NCBI RefSeq assembly: GCF_003515065.1
Contig: NZ_QXGH01000009.1
Span: 434,001-498,000, forward strand
DNA: 64,000 nt
Origin: Nocardioides immobilis
GTDB lineage: Bacteria; Actinomycetota; Actinomycetes; Propionibacteriales; Nocardioidaceae
Direction: 5' to 3'
Positions 1-8,780 of this stretch are shown one piece after another (positions within the stretch are counted from its first letter, which is position 1; the number at the start of each line of letters is the position of its first letter). Made by a program: the position numbers and the translations under genes. The notes beneath the pieces are model-generated. The model searched no databases. It was given only the letters and a program-made list of their open reading frames with translations, and was not told where the DNA came from.

Positions 1-349
1 TGGCGAGGTCGAACGCGACGCTCAGGCCCTTCTGGCCGGCCGCGAGGTTGCGTCGGTAGAACGCGTTGGACTCCTCTGCGGTGGAGAAGCCGGCGTACTG
101 CCGGATCGTCCACGGCTGGGTCGTGTACATCGTCGGGTACGGGCCCCGGAGGAACGGGCTCAGTCCCGGCCACGTGTCGAGGGAGCCGTCCTCGGCCAGG
201 CCTGCGACATCGGAGGCGTCGTACGACGGCTTGATCTCGATGCCCTCGGGGCTGTGCCACGCGTCCGCCGGGCTTGTCGAGGCGCTGCTCGCCTCGACAG
301 GCTCGGCGGGCGTCAGCGGGAGCCCGGCGAAACTCTTCGGGATCGTCAC
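1..349 (-). CDS. mutB: methylmalonyl-CoA mutase large subunit, N-terminal part (runs off left edge)
   Basis: First ~116 residues of the catalytic subunit of adenosylcobalamin-dependent methylmalonyl-CoA mutase, which interconverts methylmalonyl-CoA and succinyl-CoA. The hallmark N-terminal barrel stretches [20 protein letters not shown] and the following [10 protein letters not shown] are present. The GTG start overlaps the mutA stop by 4 bp (GTGA), so the two subunits are translationally coupled. A 10-bp-arm palindrome lies in frame in the variable N-terminal linker before the conserved PEGIEIKP segment. The C-terminal cobalamin domain is outside the window. Identity is secure from the barrel motif; the length cannot be judged. 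Confidence 0.95.
   Translation of the reverse strand, partial: MTIPKSFAGLPLTPAEPVEASSASTSPADAWHSPEGIEIKPSYDASDVAGLAEDGSLDTWPGLSPFLRGPYPTMYTTQPWTIRQYAGFSTAEESNAFYRRNLAAGQKGLSVAFDLA
275..299. repeat. REP-like palindrome embedded in mutB
   Basis: Arms tgtcgaggcg and cgcctcgaca (10 bp, perfect) around a 5-nt loop, read in frame in the non-conserved N-terminal linker of MutB. The form resembles dispersed palindromic elements that I recall from actinobacterial genomes; that identification is from memory and needs a genome-wide count. Confidence 0.5.
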
Positions 350-2130
350 GACAGCTTCTCCCTAGTACTGGTCAGGAACGCCAGGGCGTCGACGCCCATC
401 GCAGCGGCGTCGTCGACCTCCGCGTCGACGGCGTCCGGCTTGCCGGCGATGATCACGTGCTGGGCGCCGGCAGCGCGGAGCGCCTCGACAGCAGCGGCGC
501 CCCACTCGGCGTACGCCGCGTCGGTCCCTGCGAGGCACACGACCGGCTGCCCGTCGTACTTCGCGAGCAGCTCGTCGACACCCGAGGTCGGCCCGGCCAC
601 CTCGACCGCGATGCCGCCGGCGGCGAACAGGTTGGTGGCGAACGTGGCGCGAGCGGTGTGCTGGGCGATGGTGCCGAGCGTGGCCAGGAACACGGGCGTG
701 GCGGCCGGCTCGTCGCGCAGCGCCTCGAACGACGCTCCGTAGCGGGCGGTCCGGTCGTTGAGCGGGTCGGGCTCACGGGCGGGGAGCTGCTCGGCGAGGT
801 TGGGGAACTCGGTGACGCCGGTCAGCGGGCGGGTACGGCGGGCGACCTGCCGCTCGCGCTCGGCCACCGTCGCGGCGATCCGCTGGCGGAACTCCGTCAG
901 GTCGCGACCGGCCTCCCACTCCTCCTCGAGCTGCTGGAAGGCGGTCCAGGCTGCGGCAGCGAGGTCGGCGGTGAGCTGCTCGACGGCGTACGCGCCACCG
1001 GCGGGATCGGCGACGACGGCCACGTGGGACTCGTCGATGAGCAGGTGGCTGACATTGCGCGCGATCCGGCGGCCGAACAGCTCGGGCTGGCCGAGCGCGG
1101 AGTCGAACGGCAGCACGGTCACCGCGTCGGCGCCGCCGACGCCGGCGGCGAAGGCCGCGACGGTGCCGCGGAGCATGTTGACGTAGGGGTCGTACTTGCT
1201 AAGCATCGGCCGGCTCGTCACCGCGTGCTGCCGCTGCTCGACGACGACGTCCTCCGCCAGCCCCGAGTGCTGCAGCACGCTGGCCCAGAGCTGGCGGGCG
1301 GCGCGCAGCTTGGCGATGGTCGGGAACTGCTCGTCCGCGGCGGCGTAGCGGAACTCGATCAGGTTCGCGGCGTCGACGAGGTCGAGGCCGTGGTCGGTGA
1401 GCCAGCGCAGGTAGGCGACGCCGGCCGAGATCGACCAGGCGAGCTCCTGGACGTCGCTGGCGCCGAGGTCGTGGGCGGCGGTCGCGTCGACGACGATCGC
1501 CCGCACGCCGGCCCCCTTGGCCTGCACGGCCAGGTCGCGGAGCTCACCGATCGCCTCCTCGACCGCGAGCGGCAGGTCGCGCAGCATCGCGCCGAGGGGG
1601 TCGGCACCGAGGTTGCTGTCGGGGTGCAGGGCGACGCCGCGCTCGGCGGCGTACGCCAGCAGCGCCCGCGCCGCCTCGGTCGGCACGGTGGGGGCGTCGA
1701 GCACGACGGGGGCGAGGTCGAGCAGCACGCCGTCCAGCACCGCGGACAGGTCGGTCGTCTCGTCGACGGCGACCCAGAGGCTGGTGACCCCGCCGTCGAG
1801 GTCGACCAGCGCCTCCTCGTTGGCGAGCTTGGCGTCGGGGTTCGAGACCAGGGCGCGGATGTCCCAGGCACCGGCGCGGCGGGGACGCACCGACGGCTCG
1901 GGGCCGCCGGCCACACCGAGCGGGGAGATCGCGATGCCGTCGAGGGTGGTGTGGGTCAGCCGGTCCCAGACAGCCGCGTCCGGGTCCTCGTCGGTCAGCT
2001 TGCGAGCCTTGCGGAGGACGGCGGCGGTCGCGGCCTCCCACTCCTCGCGGCTGTGCCGGTCCTCGGGCTGCGCGAGCGCGAGCGGGGTCGCGGCTGCGTC
2101 GGCGGAGGCGCCTTCGGCGACGTCAGTCAT
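346..2130 (-). CDS. mutA: methylmalonyl-CoA mutase small subunit
   Basis: A 594-residue protein with the mutase barrel fold and a C-terminal cobalamin-domain-like region (from about residue 480: [19 protein letters not shown]) that lacks the DxHxxG cobalamin-binding motif, as expected for the non-catalytic MutA/alpha chain of the heterodimer. It pairs with MutB immediately downstream (4-bp GTGA overlap). ATG at 2130 (MTDVAEGAS) is chosen because upstream in-frame sequence looks non-coding and ordinary MutA proteins begin shortly before the [16 protein letters not shown] segment. The role is propionyl-CoA or branched-chain carbon entry into the TCA cycle as succinyl-CoA. Confidence 0.93.
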   Translation of the reverse strand: MTDVAEGASADAAATPLALAQPEDRHSREEWEAATAAVLRKARKLTDEDPDAAVWDRLTHTTLDGIAISPLGVAGGPEPSVRPRRAGAWDIRALVSNPDAKLANEEALVDLDGGVTSLWVAVDETTDLSAVLDGVLLDLAPVVLDAPTVPTEAARALLAYAAERGVALHPDSNLGADPLGAMLRDLPLAVEEAIGELRDLAVQAKGAGVRAIVVDATAAHDLGASDVQELAWSISAGVAYLRWLTDHGLDLVDAANLIEFRYAAADEQFPTIAKLRAARQLWASVLQHSGLAEDVVVEQRQHAVTSRPMLSKYDPYVNMLRGTVAAFAAGVGGADAVTVLPFDSALGQPELFGRRIARNVSHLLIDESHVAVVADPAGGAYAVEQLTADLAAAAWTAFQQLEEEWEAGRDLTEFRQRIAATVAERERQVARRTRPLTGVTEFPNLAEQLPAREPDPLNDRTARYGASFEALRDEPAATPVFLATLGTIAQHTARATFATNLFAAGGIAVEVAGPTSGVDELLAKYDGQPVVCLAGTDAAYAEWGAAAVEALRAAGAQHVIIAGKPDAVDAEVDDAAAMGVDALAFLTSTREKLS

Positions 2131-2181
2131 AGAGCGCACCCTACGAACCGCCGTGAGGCCGTCGCTACAAGGTGTGAGGTT

Positions 2182-2329
2182 TGAGACGCCCGGCATGCGG
2201 ACGTACCTGTGACAGTCCTTCGCACCAACCCGTCGCGTTCGGCGACCGCACCGCCCGTTCGAGGAGCACGCGGGCGACTGGTCGCCGCACACCCTCGGCG
2301 TGGAGCCGGACTCGCTCAGCTCCACTTAG
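2182..2329 (+). pseudogene. possible C-terminal remnant of an unknown gene
   Basis: Between mutA and the VOC gene, one frame reads SHQPVAFGDRTA and, after a 1-nt slip near 2255, another reads RPFEEHAGDWSPHTLGVEPD to a TAG at 2327-2329. Together they look like the tail of a protein with G/C-rich third positions. It overlaps the VOC stop region on the other strand. There is no start, no recognised family and only short length, so this may be chance. Confidence 0.2.
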
Positions 2330-2684
2330 GCAGCTGCTGGAGCGACCAGCGGTTGCCGTCGGGGTCGGCGAAGTACACGAAACGGGCCCACGGCTGCTCG
2401 TCGACCGGGCTGGCCTCGATCCCCCGCTCGGTGAGGTCCGCGTGCGCCGCGTCGGCGTCGGCCACCACGGCCTGCAGGTTGTCGAGCGAGCCCGGCGCCA
2501 TCGTCGTGAGGCCCTTCCCGACCGCGATCGAGCACGCCGACCCCGGTGGGGTCAGCTGGACGAACCGCACCTCGTCGCTGACGGTGTGGTCGTGGTCGAC
2601 CACGAACCCCGCCCGCTCGTAGAACTCCTTCGCCCGATCGACGTCGCTCACGGGGACTGCCACCAGCTCCAGCTTGATCTCCAT
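2316..2684 (-). CDS. VOC-family (glyoxalase/bleomycin-resistance-like) protein
   Basis: A 122-residue single-domain protein with the paired beta-alpha-beta-beta-beta signature of the vicinal oxygen chelate superfamily. The start KLELVAVPVSDVDRAKEFYE is typical, and the C-terminal half ends with RFVYFADPDGNRWSLQQL, where the DPDGN turn is diagnostic. The substrate cannot be predicted; such proteins include dioxygenases, isomerases and drug-binding proteins. ATG 2684 is used; a GTG three codons upstream is also possible. It is divergent from the glycosyltransferase, with a REP-like element between them. Confidence 0.85.
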   Translation of the reverse strand: MEIKLELVAVPVSDVDRAKEFYERAGFVVDHDHTVSDEVRFVQLTPPGSACSIAVGKGLTTMAPGSLDNLQAVVADADAAHADLTERGIEASPVDEQPWARFVYFADPDGNRWSLQQLPKWS

Positions 2685-2722
2685 GTCCGCCACGCTAGGC
2701 GCCGGCACCGACAAGGGCACCT

Positions 2723-2761
2723 TGGTTTTCGAGGCTCGCTGGGCTCGCACCTCAACCAGCG
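2723..2761. repeat. REP-like imperfect palindrome (shared with 48.34 kb)
   Basis: Reads tggttttcgagg, a G/C loop with gctcg repeats, then cacctcaaccagcg. The ends pair imperfectly (tggtt/aacca and gagg/cctc). The 12-mer cctcaaccagcg and the preceding gctcg-type loop recur at 48343-48373, supporting a dispersed intergenic repeat. Confidence 0.5.
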
Positions 2762-2828
2762 GCAGCCGTTCACCGGGGATCCACCGCTGGATCGGCAACC
2801 GGCAAGGTCGGCCGCCCACGCTGGGGTC

Positions 2829-3881
2829 ATGAGGATCGCACTGGTGACGGAGAGCTTCTATCCCGCGGTCGACAGCACGACGACCACGCTCAAGGCCACG
2901 GCCGACCGCCTGGTCGACCTCGGCCACACGGTCCGGATCATCGCGCCGGGGCCGGGGCTCTCGTCGTACCGCGGCTGCGACGTCGTCCGCGTCCGCCCGC
3001 TCGAGCCCACCGGTGCGCAGACCCGGGCGGCCCTCGATGCGTTCGAGCCCGATCTGGTGCACGCGGCCTCGCCGCGGTTCGTCGGCCGCAAGGCGCTCAA
3101 GCACGCGCGTCGCACCGGCGTAGCGACGCTGGTCGTCGAGCAGTCGCCGATCCACGACCTCGCCGCGGACTACTGGCGCGCGAAGGTCGCCGACCGGGCC
3201 GACACCCTGCTGGTCACCGCACCCTGGATGATCGGCCGCGCCGCCGAGCTGGGAGCCGAGGCGCGGCTCTGGCAGCCCGGCGTCGACCCGCTCGCGTTCG
3301 CCCCCACGCTCCGCGACCCGTGGCTGCACGACTCGTGGTCACGCGCCCGGGCGAAGGACGGCGGCCAGGTGGTCGTCGGGTACGTCGGCGGCCTCCACAA
3401 GCGCAACGGAGTACGGCGCCTCGCCGAGCTCGCCCAGGTCGACGGCATCCGGCTGGTGGTGATCGGCGACGGCCCCGAGCGCGAGTGGCTCGCCAAGCGG
3501 CTGCCGGCTGCCCGGTTCACCGGCCCGCTCCAGACCGGCGACCTGACCGTCGCGCTGCCCACCCTCGACGTGCTGGTCCACACCGGCGAGCACGAGACCG
3601 ACTGCCACGCGCTGCGCGAGGCCGGGGCCTCGGGCGTCCCGTCGGTGGCGCCGCGCTCGGGCGGCGCCGCCGACGTGGTGCGCCACCTCGAGACCGGCCT
3701 CCTCTACGACCCGGCCGACCCGCGCGACCTGCGTCGCGCGGTCGCGGCCGTCGCCGCGGACCGGCACCGGCACCTGATGGGTGCCGCCGCGCGCGAGCAC
3801 GCCGTTCGCCGTACCTGGATCGACGCAGTCGACGACCTGGTCGGCTCCTTCTACCCCGCTCCGGCCGCAGCCGTCAGCTGA
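2829..3881 (+). CDS. GT4-family glycosyltransferase
   Basis: A 350-residue GT-B glycosyltransferase. The N-terminal acceptor domain begins MRIALVTESFYPAVDST, typical of the actinobacterial PimB/MgtA-like mannosyltransferase group of family GT4. The C-terminal nucleotide-sugar domain contains VGYVGGLHKRNGVRRL and RLVVIGDGPERE, followed by the HETDCHALREAGASGVPSV loop that contacts the donor. A likely role is GDP-mannose- or UDP-sugar-dependent modification of lipids or envelope glycans; donor and acceptor are not determined by sequence. The ATG at 2829 is preceded by only a weak ribosome site. Confidence 0.85.
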   Translation: MRIALVTESFYPAVDSTTTTLKATADRLVDLGHTVRIIAPGPGLSSYRGCDVVRVRPLEPTGAQTRAALDAFEPDLVHAASPRFVGRKALKHARRTGVATLVVEQSPIHDLAADYWRAKVADRADTLLVTAPWMIGRAAELGAEARLWQPGVDPLAFAPTLRDPWLHDSWSRARAKDGGQVVVGYVGGLHKRNGVRRLAELAQVDGIRLVVIGDGPEREWLAKRLPAARFTGPLQTGDLTVALPTLDVLVHTGEHETDCHALREAGASGVPSVAPRSGGAADVVRHLETGLLYDPADPRDLRRAVAAVAADRHRHLMGAAAREHAVRRTWIDAVDDLVGSFYPAPAAAVS

Positions 3882-4020
3882 CACTGACCTTCTGGGCCGG
3901 CCGCGGAGCGAGGTTGAGCTTGCCGGCGCTGTCCTCGACGATCAGCGTGACGCCGTAACCACCGGCGGCGACCGACCTGGAGTACGACCAGCTCGTGCTG
4001 GCTGCTCCGGGGTCTTTCGG
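3874..4020 (-). pseudogene. orphan C-terminal fragment of an Ig/PKD-like secreted protein
   Basis: An open stretch of 48 codons bounded upstream by an in-frame TGA (4021-4023), with no ATG or GTG inside, ends at a TGA at 3874-3876. It reads like the last strand pair of an Ig-like or PKD-like domain: TSWSYSRSVAAGGYGVTLIV then EDSAGKLNLAP. Third positions are G/C-rich as in real genes. The body of the gene is missing; it sits beside a frameshifted gene, suggesting a decayed locus. Confidence 0.45.
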
Positions 4021-4080
4021 TCAAGCCTCCCGGGGGAATGCGCCACGGCGTCGCGGCGGAGGATCGGGGAGTTGTCTACC

Positions 4081-5133
4081 GTGTCACCCGTGGGGAGATG
4101 GATGCTGTCCAGCATCGGGGCGATGGCGTGCGTCCTGGCACTCACGGCGTGCTCGTCCGGCGAAACCCCTCCGTCCGAGCCGACCGCCGACCCCGACGAC
4201 GACTCGGCGTTCAAGCCCGCTCTGGCCGGGCTGGTCGTGACCGAGCCGCCGGCGCTCGCCACCGTCCCCTACGCACGGTTCGGGACGATCAACACGACCT
4301 GGGCGGAGGTCGAGCCCCGGAAGGGCGAGTACGACTTCTCCGCCGTCGATGCGACCCTCACCGCCGAACGCGACATCAGGTTCCGGCTGCGGATCCGGGC
4401 CGGGAACGCCGCCCCTGACTGGCTAGGACGAGGCCGGCGGCTGCGTCCCCGTCGATCCCTCGACCGACAACGGCGGATCCGGGTGCACGGTCCGGTTCTG
4501 GCAGCCGCCGTTCCTCGAGCGGTTCGCGCTGCTCATGCAGGAGGTCGCCCGTCGCTACGAGGACGACTGGCAGGTCGTCGACGTCGCCAACGGCGCGTGC
4601 TCGACGGCGTACGCCGAGCCGTTCATCCTGGGCGTCGACGGTCCGTCACTGGCCCGGCTCGCGGAGGCCGGTCTGACCACGCCGAAGCACCGGGCCGGCA
4701 TCGTGCGATCGACCGAGGCGATGACGTCGAGCTTCACCCGGACCCGCGTCTCGATCTCCGGGCACGGTGCCTGGGAGTTCGTCGACGGCAGGTCCTGGGA
4801 GGCCGAGCGCGCCCTCCTCAACCAGCTGCGCGAGCGCTATCCGGACCGGCTCGTCCTCGAGGACCACGGCCTCGGCCCCGACGACGAGGTCTGCCCGGCC
4901 CGGGCGAGCCGTCGGCGACCGCCAGCAGCTGGCACTGCTACCTGGCCGGCCTGCCCGCCGCCGAGACGCCCCACGGTTGGCAGCTCACGCTTAACGACGG
5001 CTCGATGAGCGACGCGGCGTGGGCCGGCATCGACATGGGCGCGTGCTACCTCGAGTACGCCGCGTTCCAGCAGCTGTCCGAGGACGAGCGCCGGCAGGTG
5101 CACGACGCCCTGGTCGGCAACTGCCCTGGGTGA
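4081..5133 (+). pseudogene. frameshifted lipoprotein with glycosidase-like barrel
   Basis: The N-terminus is a lipoprotein signal (ACVLALTAC lipobox, GTG 4081) followed by a glycoside-hydrolase-like TIM-barrel start (FGTINTTWAEVEPRKGEYDF), the form seen in GH42/GH10-like proteins. Near 4430 the homologous reading moves to another frame (DEAGGCVPVDPSTDN ... FWQPPFLERFALLMQEVARR) and near 4895 it moves back (ASSWHCYLAGLPAAETPHGW) to finish at 5133. The two shifts compensate, so the original frame stays open but its middle ~155 residues become arginine-rich nonsense. Either a recent pseudogene or two assembly errors at G/C runs. The substrate is unknown. Confidence 0.7.
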
Positions 5134-5138
5134 CGTCG

Positions 5139-5603
5139 CTACGCCGTACGACGGCGGAAGCTGAAGGCCGCGATGGCGAGACCAGCGACCAGGCCGTCGA
5201 CGGCAGCTCCTGCCGCCGCCCGCCGGACCTGGGTGTCCGAACCGCCACGTGTCAGGTCCCGACCCTGCATGGTGAGCGGCAGGACGACCCGCCGCTCAGC
5301 GCGCGCCTCCTCCTGGAGCGCGACCCGCTCCTGGACCGTCAGCCGGTGGACCTGGGCGGCCTCGCGCTCCGCGACCAGCTCCGCGCGGGCCGGGGACTCC
5401 GCCGGCGTCGCGGCGATGGCGTGCTCGATGGCCTCCGCGCGCTGGGCCACGAACCTGAGCTGGACGGCCAGCGCGTCGGCGAGCTGGCCGACGAAGTCGT
5501 GGAACGAGTCGGTCGCGGTCACCCGACGATGGTGCGCCATCGGGGCGGTACGCCGCTTGATCGTGCTTGCGCGCCGAGCTGCGTCCTCTTCTGTCGCGGT
5601 CAC
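5139..5603 (-). CDS. uncharacterised small protein, likely helical with C-terminal hydrophobic segment
   Basis: A 154-residue protein I do not recognise. The centre (about residues 35-105) is rich in Ala, Glu, Arg and Gln and looks helical or coiled-coil (FVGQLADALAVQLRFVAQ). The end has a glycine/alanine-rich hydrophobic stretch GAAVDGLVAGLAIAAF followed by FRRRTA, which could be a short membrane anchor. It starts 9 bp after the LAL regulator stop, on the same strand, so probably shares its transcript. An internal ATG at 5540 (MAHHRRVTATDSF) is an alternative start. Confidence 0.6.
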   Translation of the reverse strand: MTATEEDAARRASTIKRRTAPMAHHRRVTATDSFHDFVGQLADALAVQLRFVAQRAEAIEHAIAATPAESPARAELVAEREAAQVHRLTVQERVALQEEARAERRVVLPLTMQGRDLTRGGSDTQVRRAAAGAAVDGLVAGLAIAAFSFRRRTA

Positions 5604-5612
5604 ACCCAGCGC

Positions 5613-8450
5613 CTAGACGAGCCCTGCCCTGCGGGCGACGGCCGCGGCTTCAGTCCGGTTGCTGGCGCCGAGCTTGGCGATGATCCGCGAGACGTGGACG
5701 CTCGCGGTCTTCGGCGACATGAACAGCTCCGTCGCGATCTGCTCGTTGGTCCGGCCCTCGGCGAGCAGGGCGAGGACCTCGCGCTCGCGGCCGGTCAGGG
5801 ACCCGGCCTTGCCCGGCTCCTCGACGGACCGGCTGCCGAGCCGGTGCCTGACGAGGAACTCCTCTGCCGCTGCGGCCAGGGGGGCGGCGCCGAGGTCGCG
5901 CGCCACCGCGAGAGAAGCCTCGGCAAGGCCGCGGGCGGCGTCCCGGTCGCCCTCGGCCAGCGCCGCCTCGGCGAGGCACAGCCGGGCGGAGGCGACGTCG
6001 TACGGGTGGCCGACGGTCTCCCAGGCCTCGACCGCTTCGACGAACAGCGCGCGGCTCGGCTCGCCGCGGAAGCGGGCCTGCTGCGCGGCCAGCTCCGCGG
6101 TCCAGGCGCGGCTGACCGGTCCTCGCCGGTGGAGCAGGTCGGCGACCTCGGAGACCCGCGCGAGGTGCGCCTCCGCCCGCGGCCGGTCCGCGGCGTCCCG
6201 TCGTCGTACGGCGGCGTCGGCCTCGATGCGGATCGCCCGGAGCACCGCGGGCCACAGCTCGTTCGTGGCCACCGGATGCGAGGCGTCCCAGACGGGCTCG
6301 AGGGTGCGTCGCATCGCCTCGAGGTCGCCCGCGCACCCGTGATGCCACGCGACCGTCTCAGTGATCCAGTCGACGTCCGGCGCCATCGGCGGGGACTCCG
6401 ACGTGAGGGCCGTCCATCGTTCGGCGTCGGAGAGCCGGCCGGTGCGCAACAGCTCCAGCTCGGCGAGGTAGACGTCCGAGCAGTGCGGTCCCGCGCCCCA
6501 GTAGGGCTTCGCCGAGCGGACCAGGTCCTCCGCCCGAGCCCACTGGCCTGTGCTGATCCACACGTAGCAGGCGTTCTCCGCGATGTGGTCGAACGGGACT
6601 CCCAAGGAGTAGGGATCGGACACCCGGGACATGGCCCGCGCGATCACCGCCTCGGCGTCGTCGTACCGACCGAGCTGGGCGAGGGACCAGATCTGGTTGC
6701 CGTCCGCCGTCCACAGCTGGAAGACGCTCACGTCCTCGACCCGGGCCAGCACCGCCTCGAGCCGCGCCACGCTCGCCTCCGCCTCCCCGCGTGCGAACAT
6801 CCGGAAGCTGTGGAGCTTCGCGCAGATCAGCTCCGAGTGGGAGTCGCCCACGGCGCGGGCGAACTCCTCCATCTCGACGAGGATCGCGTCCCCCCGAGGA
6901 TCGGAGACATCCGTGAACCCGGTGGCCAACATCAGTGCCGTCTGGGCCAGCAGGTCGGGGAGAGCCGCACGGAGCATCTCTTCGTGCTCGTCGAGGAACG
7001 CGCCACTCCACGCCGCCGGTTCGAAGGACTTGCCGTACCGCGTCCCGTGGCGCCAGACACGGCACGCCACTCGTTCGATCTCGTCGATCGCGTTCGCCTC
7101 GACCTGCTCGAGGCATCGGATCGTGCGGGTGCCCGACGACACCGAGAGCCGGAGGATGAAGGCCACGACGACGTGATGATCGACCCCGACCTCCTCGAGC
7201 ACGTGACCCGCTTTCGGCCACAGCTCGAGCATCCGCGCCCAGAGCTCGAGCTCCTCGGTCCCGGATCCCGTCCTCCGGGCGGCGTCTGCGGCGGCCGCGG
7301 CCGCCAGCGCCGACTTCTCCGCGTCCCCCGCCTCGTGCCAGTGGTGGGCGGTCGCGAGCAGCGCGGGATCGGGCGCGATCAGCGTGGGGTGCGACTCGAT
7401 TGCCTCCGCCCAGCGGCGGTGCCACGCCCGGCGGGCCGCCGGAGGGACCGCCCGGTCGGCAGCGTCACGCAGCAGCGCGTGCCGGAAGCGGCAGCCGTCA
7501 CGGGAGGTCGTCTCCTCGAGGATCCCGACCCGGATCGCCGCCATCAGCGCCTCGTCGAGCTCCTCCGGCGCGAGACCGACGACTGCGTCCAGCAACGGCC
7601 ACTGCAGGTGGCCGTCCCCGACGGCGGCGGCCTCCAGCCGGCGCGCCGACCCGGACAGCGAGCCGAGACGAGCCTCCGCCACCGCCGCCGCAGTGCTGAG
7701 CTCCGGCCGCCCCCGGGCGGCGGCGAGCTCTTCCACGACGAACGGGACGCCGTCGCCGATCTCGACGATGCGCTGCGCGACCCCACGAGGAAGTGGCTCG
7801 TCGACGAGATCTGCGAGCTGGCGCTGGACGTCGTGCGTCGTCAGCCGGCCGAGGGAGATCCGCCGGGCGGCCGGGAGTCGCGCCAGGTCTTCCAAGTACG
7901 ACGCCGCGCCCTCGTCGCGCTCCCCCGCCACCGTGCGCGCGGTCACCACGACCGCCAGCTGCCCGTGCGCCCGACGGGCCAGGATGCTCACGACGTCCCG
8001 GGTCGCGGGATCCGCCCATTGGACGTCCTCGACGACCCAGCAGACGAGCTCGTGGGCGGAGAGCCGCTCCAGGAGCGCGACCACGCCGGTGAGCAACCGG
8101 GCGCGATCGGTCGACACCTCGCCCCTCCCGCCCGGCAGGAGCGGGCGCAGCTGATCCCGCTCCTGGGCGGTCAGGCTGTCGGGCCGCTGGCGCAGGAGAT
8201 CGCCGAGTGCGTCGGAGACGACCCCGAACGGCAGCTCACCCGAGGTGAGGCCGACCCCGTGCCCGACCACGACCAAGGCGTCGTCGAGGGTGGCGACGAG
8301 CTCCTGCACCAACCGGCTCTTGCCGATCCCGGCCTCCCCGGTCACGATCGCGAGCTGCGGCCGGCCCTGGCGGGCCCCGTCGACGACCTCGAGCAGCGTC
8401 GCGAGGTCGGCATCGCGGCCGACCATGACCTGGCTGCGGATCCGCGCCAT
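5613..8450 (-). CDS. LuxR-family ATP-binding regulator (LAL/MalT type)
   Basis: A large LAL regulator of 945 residues. The N-terminal AAA/NACHT-like ATPase has Walker A GEAGIGKSRL at residues 38-47 and a Walker B-like ELVCWVVEDVQWAD. The middle ~450 residues are TPR-like helical repeats. The last ~65 residues are a LuxR HTH (LTGREREVLALLAEGRTNEQ, then SPKTASVHVSRI). Such proteins activate transcription after binding an inducer and ATP; the target is not evident. ATG 8450 puts VGRDADL near the N-terminus, as in relatives. A GTG at 8495 overlapping the upstream small gene stop (GTGA) is the alternative. Confidence 0.88.
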   Translation of the reverse strand: MARIRSQVMVGRDADLATLLEVVDGARQGRPQLAIVTGEAGIGKSRLVQELVATLDDALVVVGHGVGLTSGELPFGVVSDALGDLLRQRPDSLTAQERDQLRPLLPGGRGEVSTDRARLLTGVVALLERLSAHELVCWVVEDVQWADPATRDVVSILARRAHGQLAVVVTARTVAGERDEGAASYLEDLARLPAARRISLGRLTTHDVQRQLADLVDEPLPRGVAQRIVEIGDGVPFVVEELAAARGRPELSTAAAVAEARLGSLSGSARRLEAAAVGDGHLQWPLLDAVVGLAPEELDEALMAAIRVGILEETTSRDGCRFRHALLRDAADRAVPPAARRAWHRRWAEAIESHPTLIAPDPALLATAHHWHEAGDAEKSALAAAAAADAARRTGSGTEELELWARMLELWPKAGHVLEEVGVDHHVVVAFILRLSVSSGTRTIRCLEQVEANAIDEIERVACRVWRHGTRYGKSFEPAAWSGAFLDEHEEMLRAALPDLLAQTALMLATGFTDVSDPRGDAILVEMEEFARAVGDSHSELICAKLHSFRMFARGEAEASVARLEAVLARVEDVSVFQLWTADGNQIWSLAQLGRYDDAEAVIARAMSRVSDPYSLGVPFDHIAENACYVWISTGQWARAEDLVRSAKPYWGAGPHCSDVYLAELELLRTGRLSDAERWTALTSESPPMAPDVDWITETVAWHHGCAGDLEAMRRTLEPVWDASHPVATNELWPAVLRAIRIEADAAVRRRDAADRPRAEAHLARVSEVADLLHRRGPVSRAWTAELAAQQARFRGEPSRALFVEAVEAWETVGHPYDVASARLCLAEAALAEGDRDAARGLAEASLAVARDLGAAPLAAAAEEFLVRHRLGSRSVEEPGKAGSLTGREREVLALLAEGRTNEQIATELFMSPKTASVHVSRIIAKLGASNRTEAAAVARRAGLV

Positions 8451-8491
8451 GCCGGGATCTTCCCACGCGCGGGCCGACCGCGCACCGGCAT

Positions 8492-8692
8492 TCACTGCTG
8501 CAGCAGGGCCGCCGCGGGCGGGAGCGACACCGGCGCCGGCGTCGCGACGGCGAGGGCCGCGCGGCGCTGGCGACGGGCCTCCCGCCGTGCCAGCCGGAAC
8601 ACCCGGGTGGTCCGCGCCGCCCGCGCCGCGGAGCGGATGTCGGCCTGGCGCTGGCGCGCCAGCTCCGACTGGAAGTAGGGATCGCTGAACAT
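8492..8692 (-). CDS. small arginine-rich protein upstream of the LAL regulator
   Basis: A 66-residue basic protein (MFSDPYFQSELARQRQ at the start, RRxARR clusters in the middle, a Pro/Ala tail ending LLQQ). Support comes from a strong ribosome site, GAGGAGG about 7 nt before ATG 8692, and from its stop overlapping a GTG that could start the LAL regulator. No family recognised. It could be a leader peptide coupling translation, or a small nucleic-acid-binding protein; neither is proven. Confidence 0.6.
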   Translation of the reverse strand: MFSDPYFQSELARQRQADIRSAARAARTTRVFRLARREARRQRRAALAVATPAPVSLPPAAALLQQ

Positions 8693-8780
8693 GGTGGCCT
8701 CCTCGGTGCCGATCGAACGGCTCCGACGCTCGCGCTAAGCCGCGCCGGCGGCATCGGGAGGACGCCTTATCTTTCGCGCC

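Noticed and set aside
274..2184. Very long open frame on the plus strand opposite mutA
   Set aside because: Composition is that of an antisense shadow of mutA in GC-rich DNA; mutA has full family similarity.
5019..8678. 1219-codon open frame on the plus strand opposite the LAL regulator
   Set aside because: Repetitive Arg/Gly/Asp-rich shadow of a minus-strand gene with clear Walker and HTH motifs; no domain seen.
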